A stretch of DNA of 37,783 nucleotides from CAZART01 sp964487555 (GCA_964487555.1 CAZART010000046.1:1-37783); one strand, 5' to 3'. Positions 15,976 through 24,189 are shown, counted from the stretch's first letter. A program made the numbers and translations. Notes: generated by a model not told the origin, from the letters alone.

Positions 15976-16758
15976 ATGGCGTCTCGAACCGCATCAGGTG
16001 AGGCGTATTCACTGGAAGCGTCGGCCCGCCGGTATTGTTGCGCGGCGGACGGGTCCACATTCGTGCTATTGATCGTTTTCGTATTCTCCTCCGCACCCGT
16101 CTCCGCCCAGCAGGGCATCATCGAGGTCGACAATCCGCGGCATAACATCGGCGTGATTCAGGAAGGCCAGATCGTGCGCCGCGTTTTCTCGATCACGAAT
16201 ACGGGGGAGGTGCCGTTCAGCCTCACGGCCGTGGAGCCGTCGTGTGCGTGCACGACGGCGGAATGGTTTTTCGATTCGATCGGTCCGGGTGAACAGGGCG
16301 AGATCGCCGTCGAATTCGACTCCGAGGGACATCGCGGATCGTTCGAACATTCGATCGCCGTCGAATCGACCGCCGCTCCAGCTCGCCTCGACCTGTACAT
16401 CCAGGGCCGCGTCGAGCCCCGTTCACTTGCCGCGGGCGATACGCTCGGATCTCTCGTATTCGGCGGCTTTCGAACCACGCTGCCGGTCGTGAAGCCAGGA
16501 GACCCGCTGGGTCATCCCATCTTGATCAAAAACGTCGGGGAGCAGCCGATTGAGATAAGCGAGACCCGAACGGACGCCGACTTCGTCAGCGTGGAGCTGC
16601 CCCAAAACGTCATCTCTCCCGGCGCCTTCATCGAGATCAACGTGGCATTCGCGACATCCCGGATGCGGCCGGGGCCCTTCGGACACCGGATCGATCTGAT
16701 GACGACGGACACGGACATACCAATCAAGAGAATTCTGCTGACCGGACTGCTTCAATAG
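15976..16758 (+). CDS. DUF1573 domain exported protein
   Basis: A 260-residue protein starting 11 nt after the E1 stop, with AGG about 7 nt before its ATG. An unusually long polar n-region (about 1-27) precedes the hydrophobic core FVLLIVFVFSSAPVSAQ, so export to the periplasm or surface is likely. The first Ig-like domain carries the DUF1573 pattern: HNIGVIQEGQIVRRVFSITNTGEVPFSL, then SCACTTAEW, with the paired Cys, and EIAVEFDSEGHRG. A second, similar beta domain follows (about 150-260), with HPILIKNVGEQPIEI and FIEINVAF. DUF1573 modules resemble ASH/MSP-type beta-sandwiches; no enzymatic role is known. Link to the dehydrogenase upstream is positional only. Confidence 0.85.
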   Translation: MASRTASGEAYSLEASARRYCCAADGSTFVLLIVFVFSSAPVSAQQGIIEVDNPRHNIGVIQEGQIVRRVFSITNTGEVPFSLTAVEPSCACTTAEWFFDSIGPGEQGEIAVEFDSEGHRGSFEHSIAVESTAAPARLDLYIQGRVEPRSLAAGDTLGSLVFGGFRTTLPVVKPGDPLGHPILIKNVGEQPIEISETRTDADFVSVELPQNVISPGAFIEINVAFATSRMRPGPFGHRIDLMTTDTDIPIKRILLTGLLQ

Positions 16759-16765
16759 TATCCGC

Positions 16766-16835
16766 TCCTCGTTCTCCGTTCGTCGTTCTCCGCTCGTCGT
16801 TCTCCGCTCGTCGTTCTCCGTTCGTCCTTCTCCGC
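16766..16835. repeat. 14-bp tandem repeat, five copies
   Basis: Five consecutive 14-bp units start at 16766, 16780, 16794, 16808 and 16822 with consensus TCGTCGTTCTCCGC (last base C or T; third to sixth bases vary in the outer copies). The array fills the 101-nt gap between two converging genes, ending 24 nt before the stop of the minus-strand PLP enzyme. It shows no hairpin and no U-run, so it is not an obvious terminator. Confidence 0.9.
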
Positions 16836-16859
16836 AAATGACGACCGGTATGAGTGATC

Positions 16860-18029
16860 CTAAACACCCGCCAGCGCGGCGTCGAGGTCTTCGATCAGAT
16901 CGTCGATCGATTCTATTCCGACCGAGAGCCGTATCAGCGAATCTTCGAGGCCGATCTTGAGGCGATCCTCACGGGCCAACGACGCGTGCGTCATCGAGGC
17001 AGGATGCTCGATGAGGCTTTCGACGCCTCCGAGACTTTCAGCGAGCTGAAAAACCTTCGTGCTCGAAAGCACGCGTCTGGCCTTTTCCAGGTCGTCGGAG
17101 GCGAGCGAAAAAGAAATCATCCCACCAAAATCCTTCATCTGCCGCTTCGCTACGTCATGGCCTGCATGACCGGGAAGACCTGGAAAATACACGCGCCCTA
17201 CTTTCGGATGCCCGTCCAGAAAGTCGGCTACGACACGTGCGTTGCTGCAGTGGCGATCCATGCGAACGTGCAGCGTCTTCGTACTCCGAAGCACCAGAAA
17301 ACAATCCATCGGCGACGGAGCGGCGCCCGTAGCCTTGATCTGGAACCGGAGATTATCGGCCCAGTCGTCACGGCTGGTCAAAACGGCGCCTCCGATGACG
17401 TCGGAGTGACCGCCGAGATACTTCGTCGTAGAATGCATGGACAGGTCCGCTCCCAGCACCAGAGGCTGCTGGAGGTACGGCGATGCGAACGTGTTGTCGA
17501 CAGCTACGTCGACGCCGTTACGTTTCGCGATCTCCGAGAGAGCGCGGATGTCGACGACGCGGAGCAACGGGTTCGTCGGCGTCTCCACCCACATCAGCTT
17601 CGTCCTATCCGTGATAGCCTCCGCGACGGCGCCGAGATCTGTCATGTCGACGAAGGTGAATGTCAGTCCAAACGGCTCATACACCTGGCGAAACAGCCGG
17701 ATCGTGCCGCCGTACAGATCGTTCATCGCAACGACGTGATCGCCCGGCCGTAGGGATTTGCAGATCGCATCGGTAGCGGCAACGCCCGAGGCAAAGCAAA
17801 TTCCATGCTGAGCGCCCTCCAGGGCGGCCAGATTCTGCTCGAGCGCCGTTCGCGTGGGATTCGACACCCGGGCGTATTCATACCCTTTGTGCTGAGTGGG
17901 GGCTTCCTGGACGTACGTGGACGTCTGAAAGATCGGCGTCATAATGGCGCCCGTACCCGGATCCGGCCTCTGACCGGCGTGGATTGCGAGTGTGGCAAAA
18001 CCATAGCTATTACTGCCCTTCTGGACCAT
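16860..18029 (-). CDS. Cys/Met-metabolism PLP enzyme (cystathionine gamma-synthase or lyase type)
   Basis: A 389-residue PLP enzyme of the trans-sulfuration family. Family motifs include YEYARVSNPTRTALE, FASGVAATDAI, NDLYGGTIRLF, WVETPTNPLLRVVDI, AVDNTFASPYLQQP, and the PLP-lysine stretch SMHSTTKYLGGHSDVIGG (Lys about 203). The C-terminus has ESLGGVESLIEHPASMTHAS. I chose the ATG at 18029 because the next upstream ATG (18074) lies within the terminator hairpin of the preceding gene. Sequence alone does not separate cystathionine gamma-synthase (methionine synthesis) from gamma-lyase, beta-lyase or methionine gamma-lyase. No other methionine gene is in view; sulfur-handling genes lie 5-10 kb away. 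Transcribed alone, convergent with DUF1573. Confidence 0.9.
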   Translation of the reverse strand: MVQKGSNSYGFATLAIHAGQRPDPGTGAIMTPIFQTSTYVQEAPTQHKGYEYARVSNPTRTALEQNLAALEGAQHGICFASGVAATDAICKSLRPGDHVVAMNDLYGGTIRLFRQVYEPFGLTFTFVDMTDLGAVAEAITDRTKLMWVETPTNPLLRVVDIRALSEIAKRNGVDVAVDNTFASPYLQQPLVLGADLSMHSTTKYLGGHSDVIGGAVLTSRDDWADNLRFQIKATGAAPSPMDCFLVLRSTKTLHVRMDRHCSNARVVADFLDGHPKVGRVYFPGLPGHAGHDVAKRQMKDFGGMISFSLASDDLEKARRVLSSTKVFQLAESLGGVESLIEHPASMTHASLAREDRLKIGLEDSLIRLSVGIESIDDLIEDLDAALAGV

Positions 18030-18055
18030 AGCACATGCGTTTTCAGATGAGTACG

Positions 18056-18096
18056 TAAGAGAAAAGCCCGGCACCTCCGCAGAAGCCCGGGCCTTT
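18056..18096 (-). terminator. Rho-independent terminator of the TPR lipoprotein gene
   Basis: On the minus strand, CCGGGC-type arms at 18087-18092 and 18066-18071 form a 6-bp GC stem (GCCCGG with CCGGGC) extended by AAA/TTT with one bulge, around a 15-nt loop. TTTTCTCTTAC follows. It sits 24 nt after the TPR gene stop and separates it from the PLP enzyme. Confidence 0.75.
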
Positions 18097-18119
18097 CCGA
18101 ATTCGCTGGTCGGCTCCGA

Positions 18120-19328
18120 TCAATTGATGTCGTCGTAGCCGGCACATACGGCAATCGATTCGGCCTTCTCCTGTTGATTTGTCTGCACGTACGCCGAGAA
18201 CAGCGCCTGGCAGACCTGGCTGGCGTCGTCGCCACTTTGTTCCATGAGCTCTTTCGCTCTCTCAAGCGACGGAATCGCCTCTTCAAAGAGTTCACGTCGG
18301 TCCGCGCCCAGATCGTCGATGGCCTGCTCGCGTTCGCGGATTTGCGCATCGGTAAGGTTATTCCGCTCCTCTCGCAGCGCATCGTCTAAATCGCTCATTT
18401 CTTCGCTGATGTCGACGGCCTTGTTCACGAAGGCTGCGCCAAGATTGTACTGCGCGTTGGCGTACGCGGGATCGATTTCCACCGCACTGGTGAGATGCTC
18501 GATAGCCTCGTCATATCTTTCTGCCTCAAGAAGCAATGAGCCCAGATTGTAGCGATAGAGCTTGTTGTTCGGATCCATCTGTACGGCCCGCTCATATTCG
18601 TCCATCGCTCTGTCGATCTGGCCGGACTGCACATAGGCATTCAGAAGTTGAGCCTGTATGTCGGCATTGTCCGAATGAATCTCTGAAGCCCGCTGCAGCA
18701 CGTCGATCGCCTCATTCGGCTGATCCTGACCGACATACAGTTCAGCGAGGAAGATGTAGGTTTCCGGCTGCGTATCGCCTTTTTCAATGGCCGTACGCAA
18801 CGGCTCGATCGCCTCTTCGGAGACGCCCGCATTCAGGAGCGCAAAAGCCTGGTTTACGAACGCGCCCGCCGAGTCCGGCTGGATTTGGCCGGCGAGCTCG
18901 AAGTACGCTGCAGCCTCAGCAAAGGCTGCTTTATCTTCCGAGCCGCGGTTAAACTCCTCAATTCCGCGCCTGAATTCGTTGAAGTAAGCAACGCGCAAGC
19001 GCTGGGTAATGTCTTCCCGGAGTTCCGGATCGAGCTCCGCAGCCCGATCGTAGGCCTGGAGCATCTCCTCTACGATCCGGCGATGCTCCACAGGGTTGCT
19101 CACGTCCTCCGCCTGCTCTTGCAGGATGCGGCCTTTCAAATCGTAGGCCTCGGAATTCTCCGGATCCCGTTCCAGAGCAGTGTTCACGTTTTCGAGTGCA
19201 CGGTCATAATCCTTGTTGCGGAGATCCAGCTTGGCACCCTCGATATTCGGGTCGCTGGAACAACCGGTGGCACCCATCAGCATGAATCCGCCCAGAATGA
19301 GGACGAAAAACATGGGAAATTTCTTCAT
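18120..19328 (-). CDS. TPR-repeat lipoprotein
   Basis: A 402-residue lipoprotein: MKKFPMFFVLILGGFMLMGATGC is a signal peptide with lipobox ATGC, Cys23 being the lipidated residue. The rest is tetratricopeptide repeats, for example NKDYDRALENVNTALERDPEN (split here by residues 38-58), the units around 175-300 with AIDVLQRASEIH, AMDEYERAVQMDPNN and YDEAIEHLTSAVEIDPAYA. Residues about 310-365 are a charged, coiled-coil-like segment. TPR proteins scaffold other proteins; partners are unknown. It is transcribed divergently from the gene at 19500 and ends at a good terminator, so it appears monocistronic. Confidence 0.85.
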   Translation of the reverse strand: MKKFPMFFVLILGGFMLMGATGCSSDPNIEGAKLDLRNKDYDRALENVNTALERDPENSEAYDLKGRILQEQAEDVSNPVEHRRIVEEMLQAYDRAAELDPELREDITQRLRVAYFNEFRRGIEEFNRGSEDKAAFAEAAAYFELAGQIQPDSAGAFVNQAFALLNAGVSEEAIEPLRTAIEKGDTQPETYIFLAELYVGQDQPNEAIDVLQRASEIHSDNADIQAQLLNAYVQSGQIDRAMDEYERAVQMDPNNKLYRYNLGSLLLEAERYDEAIEHLTSAVEIDPAYANAQYNLGAAFVNKAVDISEEMSDLDDALREERNNLTDAQIREREQAIDDLGADRRELFEEAIPSLERAKELMEQSGDDASQVCQALFSAYVQTNQQEKAESIAVCAGYDDIN

Positions 19329-19499
19329 GACTCGTGGGTCCGTTAATAGAGTTGGCTTTTCATGCGTAAGACGTATCGAAGCTACAATTTAACACCGCAT
19401 CATACAAATAGTCCTATCCGCGGTTCTCTGTGATGAAAAGCGGTTTTCGCTACGCTCCGCGGATTAACGGTCTTTGTCGTCACGTGAGGTTCGAACCGA

Positions 19500-20519
19500 A
19501 TGAAATCGCCTGGTATGGCCGAAGCGCACAGATCCGCCCAGACGGCAGCAACCGGATTGCGGGTGCTGCTGGAAGACATTATCGACTACGCAGGTACGTT
19601 CCCGCCGGCGTCGCTGCCGCTGGATGAAGCGATCAAGAATTTCGCTCGCTATCGCTCTTCTTCGGAATCATGGATGCTCGGCCGCTTCGTCGTGCCGGCG
19701 TCGAGGCTCTCAGAACTCGATGCGCATGCCGCGCTCTTTGAAGAGGATCCTCCCTTCCGGTTCAGTGTGCTGGTCGGTCGCAGCGATGATGCGGCCACCT
19801 TCCTCTCCACGGTAGAGTCCGATCTTGAGAGAGCGGCGGCGTTTCGCCGACGGCACGGTGATCTCGTAAGCGTCGACGCCTTCGAAATGCGAATGCCCGC
19901 CGCTCCACTCACGACAGACGTCGTGACGGTCGGCCGCTTCCTCACCGATGTCCGGAACGGCGTGAACCGGCGTGAATTTCAGAACGCCGGTCTCTTTTTC
20001 GAAATCCCGCTCGATCAGAATTGCCGGCAGACGGTGCCCGTGGTGGCAGGCGCGGTGGATTCATTGAAACGATATCGAACATCCGACGAGCAGGGTGTAG
20101 CCGGACTGAAGATGCGTACGGGAGGCACTGAACCGGACGCGGTTCCGCAGGCGGATACCGTCGCGTCGGTCATTGCAGCCTGCAGAGACGCAGGCATCCC
20201 CTTCAAGGCAACCGCCGGTCTCCATCATCCGGTAAGGCATTACGACGAGGCCGTCGGCGCGAAGATGTATGGGTTCTTCAACGTCTTCGTTGCGGCCGTG
20301 CTCGCGACGTCTGAGCATGCGGAGGAGGCGGATCTCGTCGCGGTGTTGCTCGAAGAGGACGCCGGCGCCTTCTCGTTCAGCGACGATGGGGTCCAGTGGA
20401 AAGGGCACCAGGCGAGTATCGAAGTCGTGGCCCGAACGCGTCGCGACCGCGCTATCTCCTTCGGAAGCTGCAGCTTTGCCGAACCCGTTGAAGATCTTCG
20501 TACTCTCGGAGTTCTGTGA
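19500..20519 (+). CDS. Conserved protein of unknown function, fumarylacetoacetase neighbour
   Basis: A 339-residue soluble protein with no signal peptide or membrane segment. I do not recognise a characterised family, though similar proteins seem widespread. Near the N-terminus is IIDYAGTFPPASLPLDEAI; LGRFVVPASRL follows (about 60-70). The C-terminal half has GLKMRTGGTEPDAVPQ (about 202-217) and IPFKATAGLHHPVRHYDE (about 234-251), dense in Lys, Arg and His and likely a ligand or phosphate/carboxylate site. Alternating strand and helix patterns would fit a TIM-barrel-like fold, which is inference. The gene is 66 nt upstream of fumarylacetoacetase on the same strand, so a role in tyrosine or related aromatic breakdown is possible. 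The start could also be at 19515 (MAEAHR). Confidence 0.8.
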   Translation: MKSPGMAEAHRSAQTAATGLRVLLEDIIDYAGTFPPASLPLDEAIKNFARYRSSSESWMLGRFVVPASRLSELDAHAALFEEDPPFRFSVLVGRSDDAATFLSTVESDLERAAAFRRRHGDLVSVDAFEMRMPAAPLTTDVVTVGRFLTDVRNGVNRREFQNAGLFFEIPLDQNCRQTVPVVAGAVDSLKRYRTSDEQGVAGLKMRTGGTEPDAVPQADTVASVIAACRDAGIPFKATAGLHHPVRHYDEAVGAKMYGFFNVFVAAVLATSEHAEEADLVAVLLEEDAGAFSFSDDGVQWKGHQASIEVVARTRRDRAISFGSCSFAEPVEDLRTLGVL

Positions 20520-20585
20520 ACCCGACGAGGAGATTTGTGAACACTACATTCGTCATACCCGCCATCACATCACCGACTTCAAGGC

Positions 20586-21842
20586 ATGTCTCGCACCTTC
20601 ATCGACGTAGCCCCCGACTCTCATTTTCCTATTCAGAACCTGCCCTACGGGGTCTTTCGGCCGCGGTCCGGGGCCGCTCCTCGCGTGGGAACGGCGATCG
20701 GAGAGCATGTTCTCGATCTTTCCGTCCTCGAAGATGAGGGGCTCTTTGGGGATTCCAAGATCCGTGCGGAGCGACCCTTTTCACGCAACTCCCTGAATGT
20801 CTTCATGTCACTGGGACGTGAGGTATGGGTCTCTGCAAGAGAGACGATTTCGCGCCTCCTACGTGCCGACGAGCCGACGCTGCGCGATGCCTCGCCGCTG
20901 CGGGACCGCGCCTTTCACCAGCGCGGAACCGTGCAGATGATGCTTCCGGCCCACATCGGCGACTATACGGATTTCTATTCGTCAAAGGAGCACGCGACCA
21001 ACGTCGGAACCATGTTTCGCGGAAAGGAGAACGCCCTCCAGCCGAACTGGCTGCATCTTCCCGTTGGATATCACGGCCGGTCGAGCTCCATCGTCGTGAG
21101 CGGCACGAACATTCGGAGACCGTGCGGGCAGCTGAAGCCGAACGAGGACGAGCCGCCGATCTACGGCGCCACTCGCCTCCTTGATTTCGAGCTCGAAATG
21201 GGCTTTTTCGTCGGCACCGGAAACAAACTTGGCGAATCCATTCCAATCGACCGTGCTCACGAGCACATTTTCGGCCTCGTACTCGTTAACGACTGGAGTG
21301 CGCGCGACATTCAGAAGTGGGAGTACGTCCCGCTCGGGCCTTTTCTCGGAAAGAGTTTCGCCACGACGATTTCGCCGTGGGTAGTCACACTCGATGCACT
21401 CGAACCCTTTCGATCGGAGGGACCGCAGCAGCATCCGGATCCGCTTCCTTACCTCCGCGCCCCTCGCCCCATGGCTTATGATATCGTGCTTGAGGTAGCG
21501 CTCGAGATCGGAGGCGGATCGCATCCGCAACGGATTTCCCGATCCAATTTTCGGAATCTCTACTGGAGCATGAGCCAGCAGCTGGCTCACCACACCGTCA
21601 ACGGATGCAACATGCGCCCCGGAGATTTGATGGCCTCAGGCACCATATCAGGGTCGTCTCCGGAGAGCTACGGCAGTTTGCTTGAGCTGACGTGGAAAGG
21701 AACGAAGCCGCTGGTGCTGGAAGGCGGCGTTTCACGCACGTTCCTCGAGGATGGCGACCGCGTCATCATGACAGCGTGGGCACAGGGGGATGGATATCGC
21801 ATCGGCTTCGGCGAGGCCGCCGGGACCGTTCTTGACGCGTGA
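20586..21842 (+). CDS. fahA: Fumarylacetoacetase
   Basis: A 418-residue hydrolase that splits 4-fumarylacetoacetate to fumarate and acetoacetate, the last step of tyrosine and homogentisate breakdown. Its sequence aligns closely with the eukaryotic and bacterial enzyme: DYTDFYSSKEHATNVG with metal ligand Asp127 and catalytic His134; GKENALQPNWLHLPVGYHGR; DFELEMGFF with Glu202 and Glu204; NDWSARDIQKWEY with Asp236 and Arg240; and GPFLGKSFATTISPW with Lys256. Length is that of the full FAH, not the shorter FAH-domain proteins. It follows the unknown 339-residue gene, and no homogentisate dioxygenase or maleylacetoacetate isomerase is in view. The unknown neighbour may fill a missing step or be unrelated. 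Confidence 0.97.
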   Translation: MSRTFIDVAPDSHFPIQNLPYGVFRPRSGAAPRVGTAIGEHVLDLSVLEDEGLFGDSKIRAERPFSRNSLNVFMSLGREVWVSARETISRLLRADEPTLRDASPLRDRAFHQRGTVQMMLPAHIGDYTDFYSSKEHATNVGTMFRGKENALQPNWLHLPVGYHGRSSSIVVSGTNIRRPCGQLKPNEDEPPIYGATRLLDFELEMGFFVGTGNKLGESIPIDRAHEHIFGLVLVNDWSARDIQKWEYVPLGPFLGKSFATTISPWVVTLDALEPFRSEGPQQHPDPLPYLRAPRPMAYDIVLEVALEIGGGSHPQRISRSNFRNLYWSMSQQLAHHTVNGCNMRPGDLMASGTISGSSPESYGSLLELTWKGTKPLVLEGGVSRTFLEDGDRVIMTAWAQGDGYRIGFGEAAGTVLDA

Positions 21843-21912
21843 ATACGTCAAAACGTCATCTCGATTGCACGAACACGTCAACCCGTCACCACGTCGATAC
21901 GTCAAAACGTCA
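21843..21912. repeat. ACGTCA-rich interspersed repeat upstream of hsp20
   Basis: Three related 16-mers start at 21843, 21873 and 21897. The first and third are identical (ATACGTCAAAACGTCA) and the second is ACACGTCAACCCGTCA. Each contains two CGTCA cores 8 nt apart, and a further CACGTCGA lies between. The block begins right after the fahA stop and ends 90 nt before the hsp20 start, so it could be an operator array or a spacer repeat. Confidence 0.75.
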
Positions 21913-22002
21913 ATGGCATGCGACTTGCACATCTGCGTGGCAAATGTTTGGGCAATCAAAGTGCAACAACCATAACCAGCAAAACACCGGAGGAGAATAG
22001 CC

Positions 22003-22446
22003 ATGACGAGCCTAGTGCGTTTCTCACCCACCTCGGAACTGCGCAGAATGCAGCGCGAGATCGATCGCCTTTTTGATGACGTTTTCCCGACACGCGCTGA
22101 AAATGGGGAAACCGCGGCGCCGGTCTGGTCGCCGCGAGCCGACGTCTCTGAAACGGAAGACGCGTACGTTCTTCACATCGACGTGCCGGGGCTGAAAAAG
22201 AACGATTTCAATATCAGCTGGCAGGACGGCACGTTGACGGTCAGTGGCGATCGCAAGTGGGAGGACAAAGAAGAGCGCGAGAACTACGTCCGACTCGAGC
22301 GTTCATTCGGCCATTTCTTCCGCTCATTCACGCTTCCGAACACCGTGAAAAGCGAAGAGATTAGCGGCAGCTATGACGAAGGCGTACTGACGATACGCGT
22401 GCCGAAGGCGGAGGAGTCAAAACCACGCCGGATTGAAATCAAATAA
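22003..22446 (+). CDS. Small heat-shock protein, Hsp20 family
   Basis: A 147-residue ATP-independent chaperone that holds unfolding proteins in the cytosol. After an N-terminal arm (1-40, with LRRMQREIDRLFDDVF), the alpha-crystallin domain runs about 42-140: PRADVSETEDAYVLHIDVPGL style sequence (positions 43-63), FNISWQDGTLTVSGDRKW, ERSFGHFFRSFTLPNTV and GSYDEGVLTIRVPKAEE. The C-terminal tail IEIK contains an I-x-I type anchor. The ribosome site is very strong: GGAGGAG at 21989-21995, 7 nt before the ATG, which implies high expression. AATGTTTG at about 21946-21953 is a weak -7-like promoter element. It is followed by a strong terminator, so it is probably transcribed alone. Confidence 0.95.
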   Translation: MTSLVRFSPTSELRRMQREIDRLFDDVFPTRAENGETAAPVWSPRADVSETEDAYVLHIDVPGLKKNDFNISWQDGTLTVSGDRKWEDKEERENYVRLERSFGHFFRSFTLPNTVKSEEISGSYDEGVLTIRVPKAEESKPRRIEIK

Positions 22447-22491
22447 ACACGTTCACCCATACCCGTCCGTTCGATAGAGAACGGCTGTTCG

Positions 22492-22528
22492 AAGATCGCG
22501 CAGGCCCGTGCCCGCGCGATCTTTTTTT
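22492..22528 (+). terminator. Strong rho-independent terminator after hsp20
   Basis: AGATCGCGC (22493-22501) pairs perfectly with GCGCGATCT (22514-22522) around a 12-nt loop, followed by six T (22523-22528). It lies 46 nt after the hsp20 stop. Confidence 0.93.
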
Positions 22529-22558
22529 GTATTCACTCGTAGGCGTTTACCCCCGCCG

Positions 22559-23242
22559 ATGAACCGGCATCTGATGAACCGACCGTTCGAACAGACGATT
22601 GAGTTTCTGCGTCGGCGCCTTTCGTCGGAGCTGCCCGGACCGCAGTCCCAGATAAAAATGGCGCCGTCCCGAGCCGATCGTATCGAGCGCGTGCAGGTTC
22701 GAGGACGGGACTGTCGCGAAGCGGGCGTTCTCGCCCTTCTCTATCCGCGTTCGAATGAACCGCATCTCCTACTTACGGTTCGGCGTGCCCATCTGACGCA
22801 GCACGGCGGACAGGTCTCGTTTCCCGGTGGGCGGCGTGAGAGCGACGAACCCCTCCTTCAGACGGCCCTGCGCGAGACGCACGAAGAAGTAGGGCTCGAT
22901 CCTTCTCGAATCGAGGTCATCGGAGCGCTAACCCCGTTGTACATCCCTCCTTCGAATTACTGCGTTTATCCATATATCGGATGTACCGTGGACGAGCCGG
23001 ACCTCATTCCCCATGATCCCGAAGTCGAGCGAATCGCACACGTGCCACTGCGCTACCTGCTCAATTCGGAGTTCGTCTGCGAGGAGGACTGGCTCGTGCG
23101 TGGCGAGAACCTTCGCGTTCGCTTCTTCGACGTCGATGGCTTGAGGATCTGGGGCGCAACGGCAATGATGATATCGGAGATCGTTGCCCTTTTCGATGAG
23201 CCCGCCGCGACCGCTCCCGGCCATTTCCCACCGGCGACGTAG
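22559..23242 (+). CDS. Nudix hydrolase, CoA pyrophosphatase (NudL) type
   Basis: A 227-residue Nudix enzyme that probably hydrolyses CoA or its derivatives to 3',5'-ADP and 4'-phosphopantetheine. The Nudix box is complete, with Gly, Glu and RETHEEVGL in the Gx5Ex7REUxEExGU spacing, next to the CoA-subfamily signature LLTVRRAHLTQHGGQVSFPGG-like stretch (LLTVRR, then QHGGQVSFPGGR). The C-terminal part includes VYPYIGCTVDEPDL and RIAHVPLRYLL. I chose the ATG at 22559 because the first upstream ATG (22508) is inside the hsp20 terminator; 22574 is also possible. No strong ribosome site precedes either. It converges with the sulfurtransferase gene downstream. Confidence 0.9.
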   Translation: MNRHLMNRPFEQTIEFLRRRLSSELPGPQSQIKMAPSRADRIERVQVRGRDCREAGVLALLYPRSNEPHLLLTVRRAHLTQHGGQVSFPGGRRESDEPLLQTALRETHEEVGLDPSRIEVIGALTPLYIPPSNYCVYPYIGCTVDEPDLIPHDPEVERIAHVPLRYLLNSEFVCEEDWLVRGENLRVRFFDVDGLRIWGATAMMISEIVALFDEPAATAPGHFPPAT

Positions 23243-23334
23243 CCGGATGGAATCGATTCCGCTTCGTCCGCCGGCTCGCCCTCCAGCAAATTAGAACTCC
23301 CGATCATCGACGGTGTGCACAGCGGTGCGCCCGA

Positions 23335-24189
23335 CTACGCCCCGGGGCCCGTTTCGACCGGCGCACCCACGAGATTGCCCCATTCGGTCCAGGACCCGTC
23401 GTAGTTCTTGACGTTTTCGTAGCCCAGCAGATATCGCAGCACGAACCACGAATGGCTGCTCCGCTCCCCGATGCGGCAGTACGAGATGATGGGCTTCTGA
23501 CCTGTAATCCCCGCACTCCTGTAAATCTCTTCGAGCTCGTCCCTCGGCCTGAACGTTCCGTCCTCGTCGTTTACGGCTTTCGACCACGGGATGTTGGATG
23601 CGCCTGGAATATGGCCTCCACGTTGGCACGTCTCCGGTAATCCGGGAGGCGCGAGCACTTCGCCGCTAAACTCCTGTGGACTTCGAACGTCGACGAGCTC
23701 CACGGCACGCGCGCTCGCCTGTTGCTGAACTTCCGGCAAGAAGGCTCTCAACGTCGCGTCGGCCTCGCGAGCCTGGTAGTTCGAAGGGGACGGCTGAGCC
23801 GACGCTCGCGTCAATTCCCGACCCTCCTTCTCCCATTTCTTGCGTCCGCCGTCCATCATTCGGACGTCGTCGTGGCCATATACTTTCATCTGCCAGAAAG
23901 CCCAGGCGGCGAACCAGTTGTTGCTATCGCCGTAGAGCACGACCGTATCATCGTTTTCGATGCCGGATTCCCGCATCAGCTGCTCGAAAGCCTCGCGGGA
24001 GAGGATATCGCGTCGGACGTTGTCGGCGAGCTGCGTCTTCCAGCTCCAACCGATCGCGCCGGGAATGTGTCCTTGCTCGTAGAGCTCCGTGTCGACATTC
24101 ACTTCGACCACCACCACGTGGGGATCATCTTTGTGTTCGGCGACCCAGTCCGTGGTTACCAGCGCCTCCGGGTGTGCATAGTTTTCCAT
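23335..24189 (-). CDS. Thiosulfate/3-mercaptopyruvate sulfurtransferase, tandem rhodanese (copy 1)
   Basis: A 284-residue protein with two rhodanese domains, moving sulfane sulfur from thiosulfate or mercaptopyruvate to thiols or cyanide. The N-terminal domain (about 1-130) lacks the active cysteine, having YGDSNNWFAAW and MMDGGRKKWE. The C-terminal domain (about 165-275) has ELVDVRSPQEFSGE, RGGHIPGASNIPW and the active loop YCRIGERSSHSW with Cys238. The loop CRIGER fits the CRxGx[R/T] thiosulfate type more than the mercaptopyruvate CGSGV type. It is about three-quarters identical by eye to the second copy at 26277. It is divergent from the GH15 gene. No signal peptide, so cytosolic. Substrate preference needs assay. 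Confidence 0.93.
   Translation of the reverse strand: MENYAHPEALVTTDWVAEHKDDPHVVVVEVNVDTELYEQGHIPGAIGWSWKTQLADNVRRDILSREAFEQLMRESGIENDDTVVLYGDSNNWFAAWAFWQMKVYGHDDVRMMDGGRKKWEKEGRELTRASAQPSPSNYQAREADATLRAFLPEVQQQASARAVELVDVRSPQEFSGEVLAPPGLPETCQRGGHIPGASNIPWSKAVNDEDGTFRPRDELEEIYRSAGITGQKPIISYCRIGERSSHSWFVLRYLLGYENVKNYDGSWTEWGNLVGAPVETGPGA

Noticed and set aside
14945..16096. 383-codon minus-strand frame opposite the E1 dehydrogenase
   Set aside because: It is a mirror of highly conserved E1-beta codons; composition (His/Arg-rich) is typical of antisense frames in GC-rich DNA.
19435..19448. GAAAA-GCGG-TTTTC hairpin in the divergent region upstream of 19500
   Set aside because: Five A-T-rich base pairs are too weak to call a regulatory structure.
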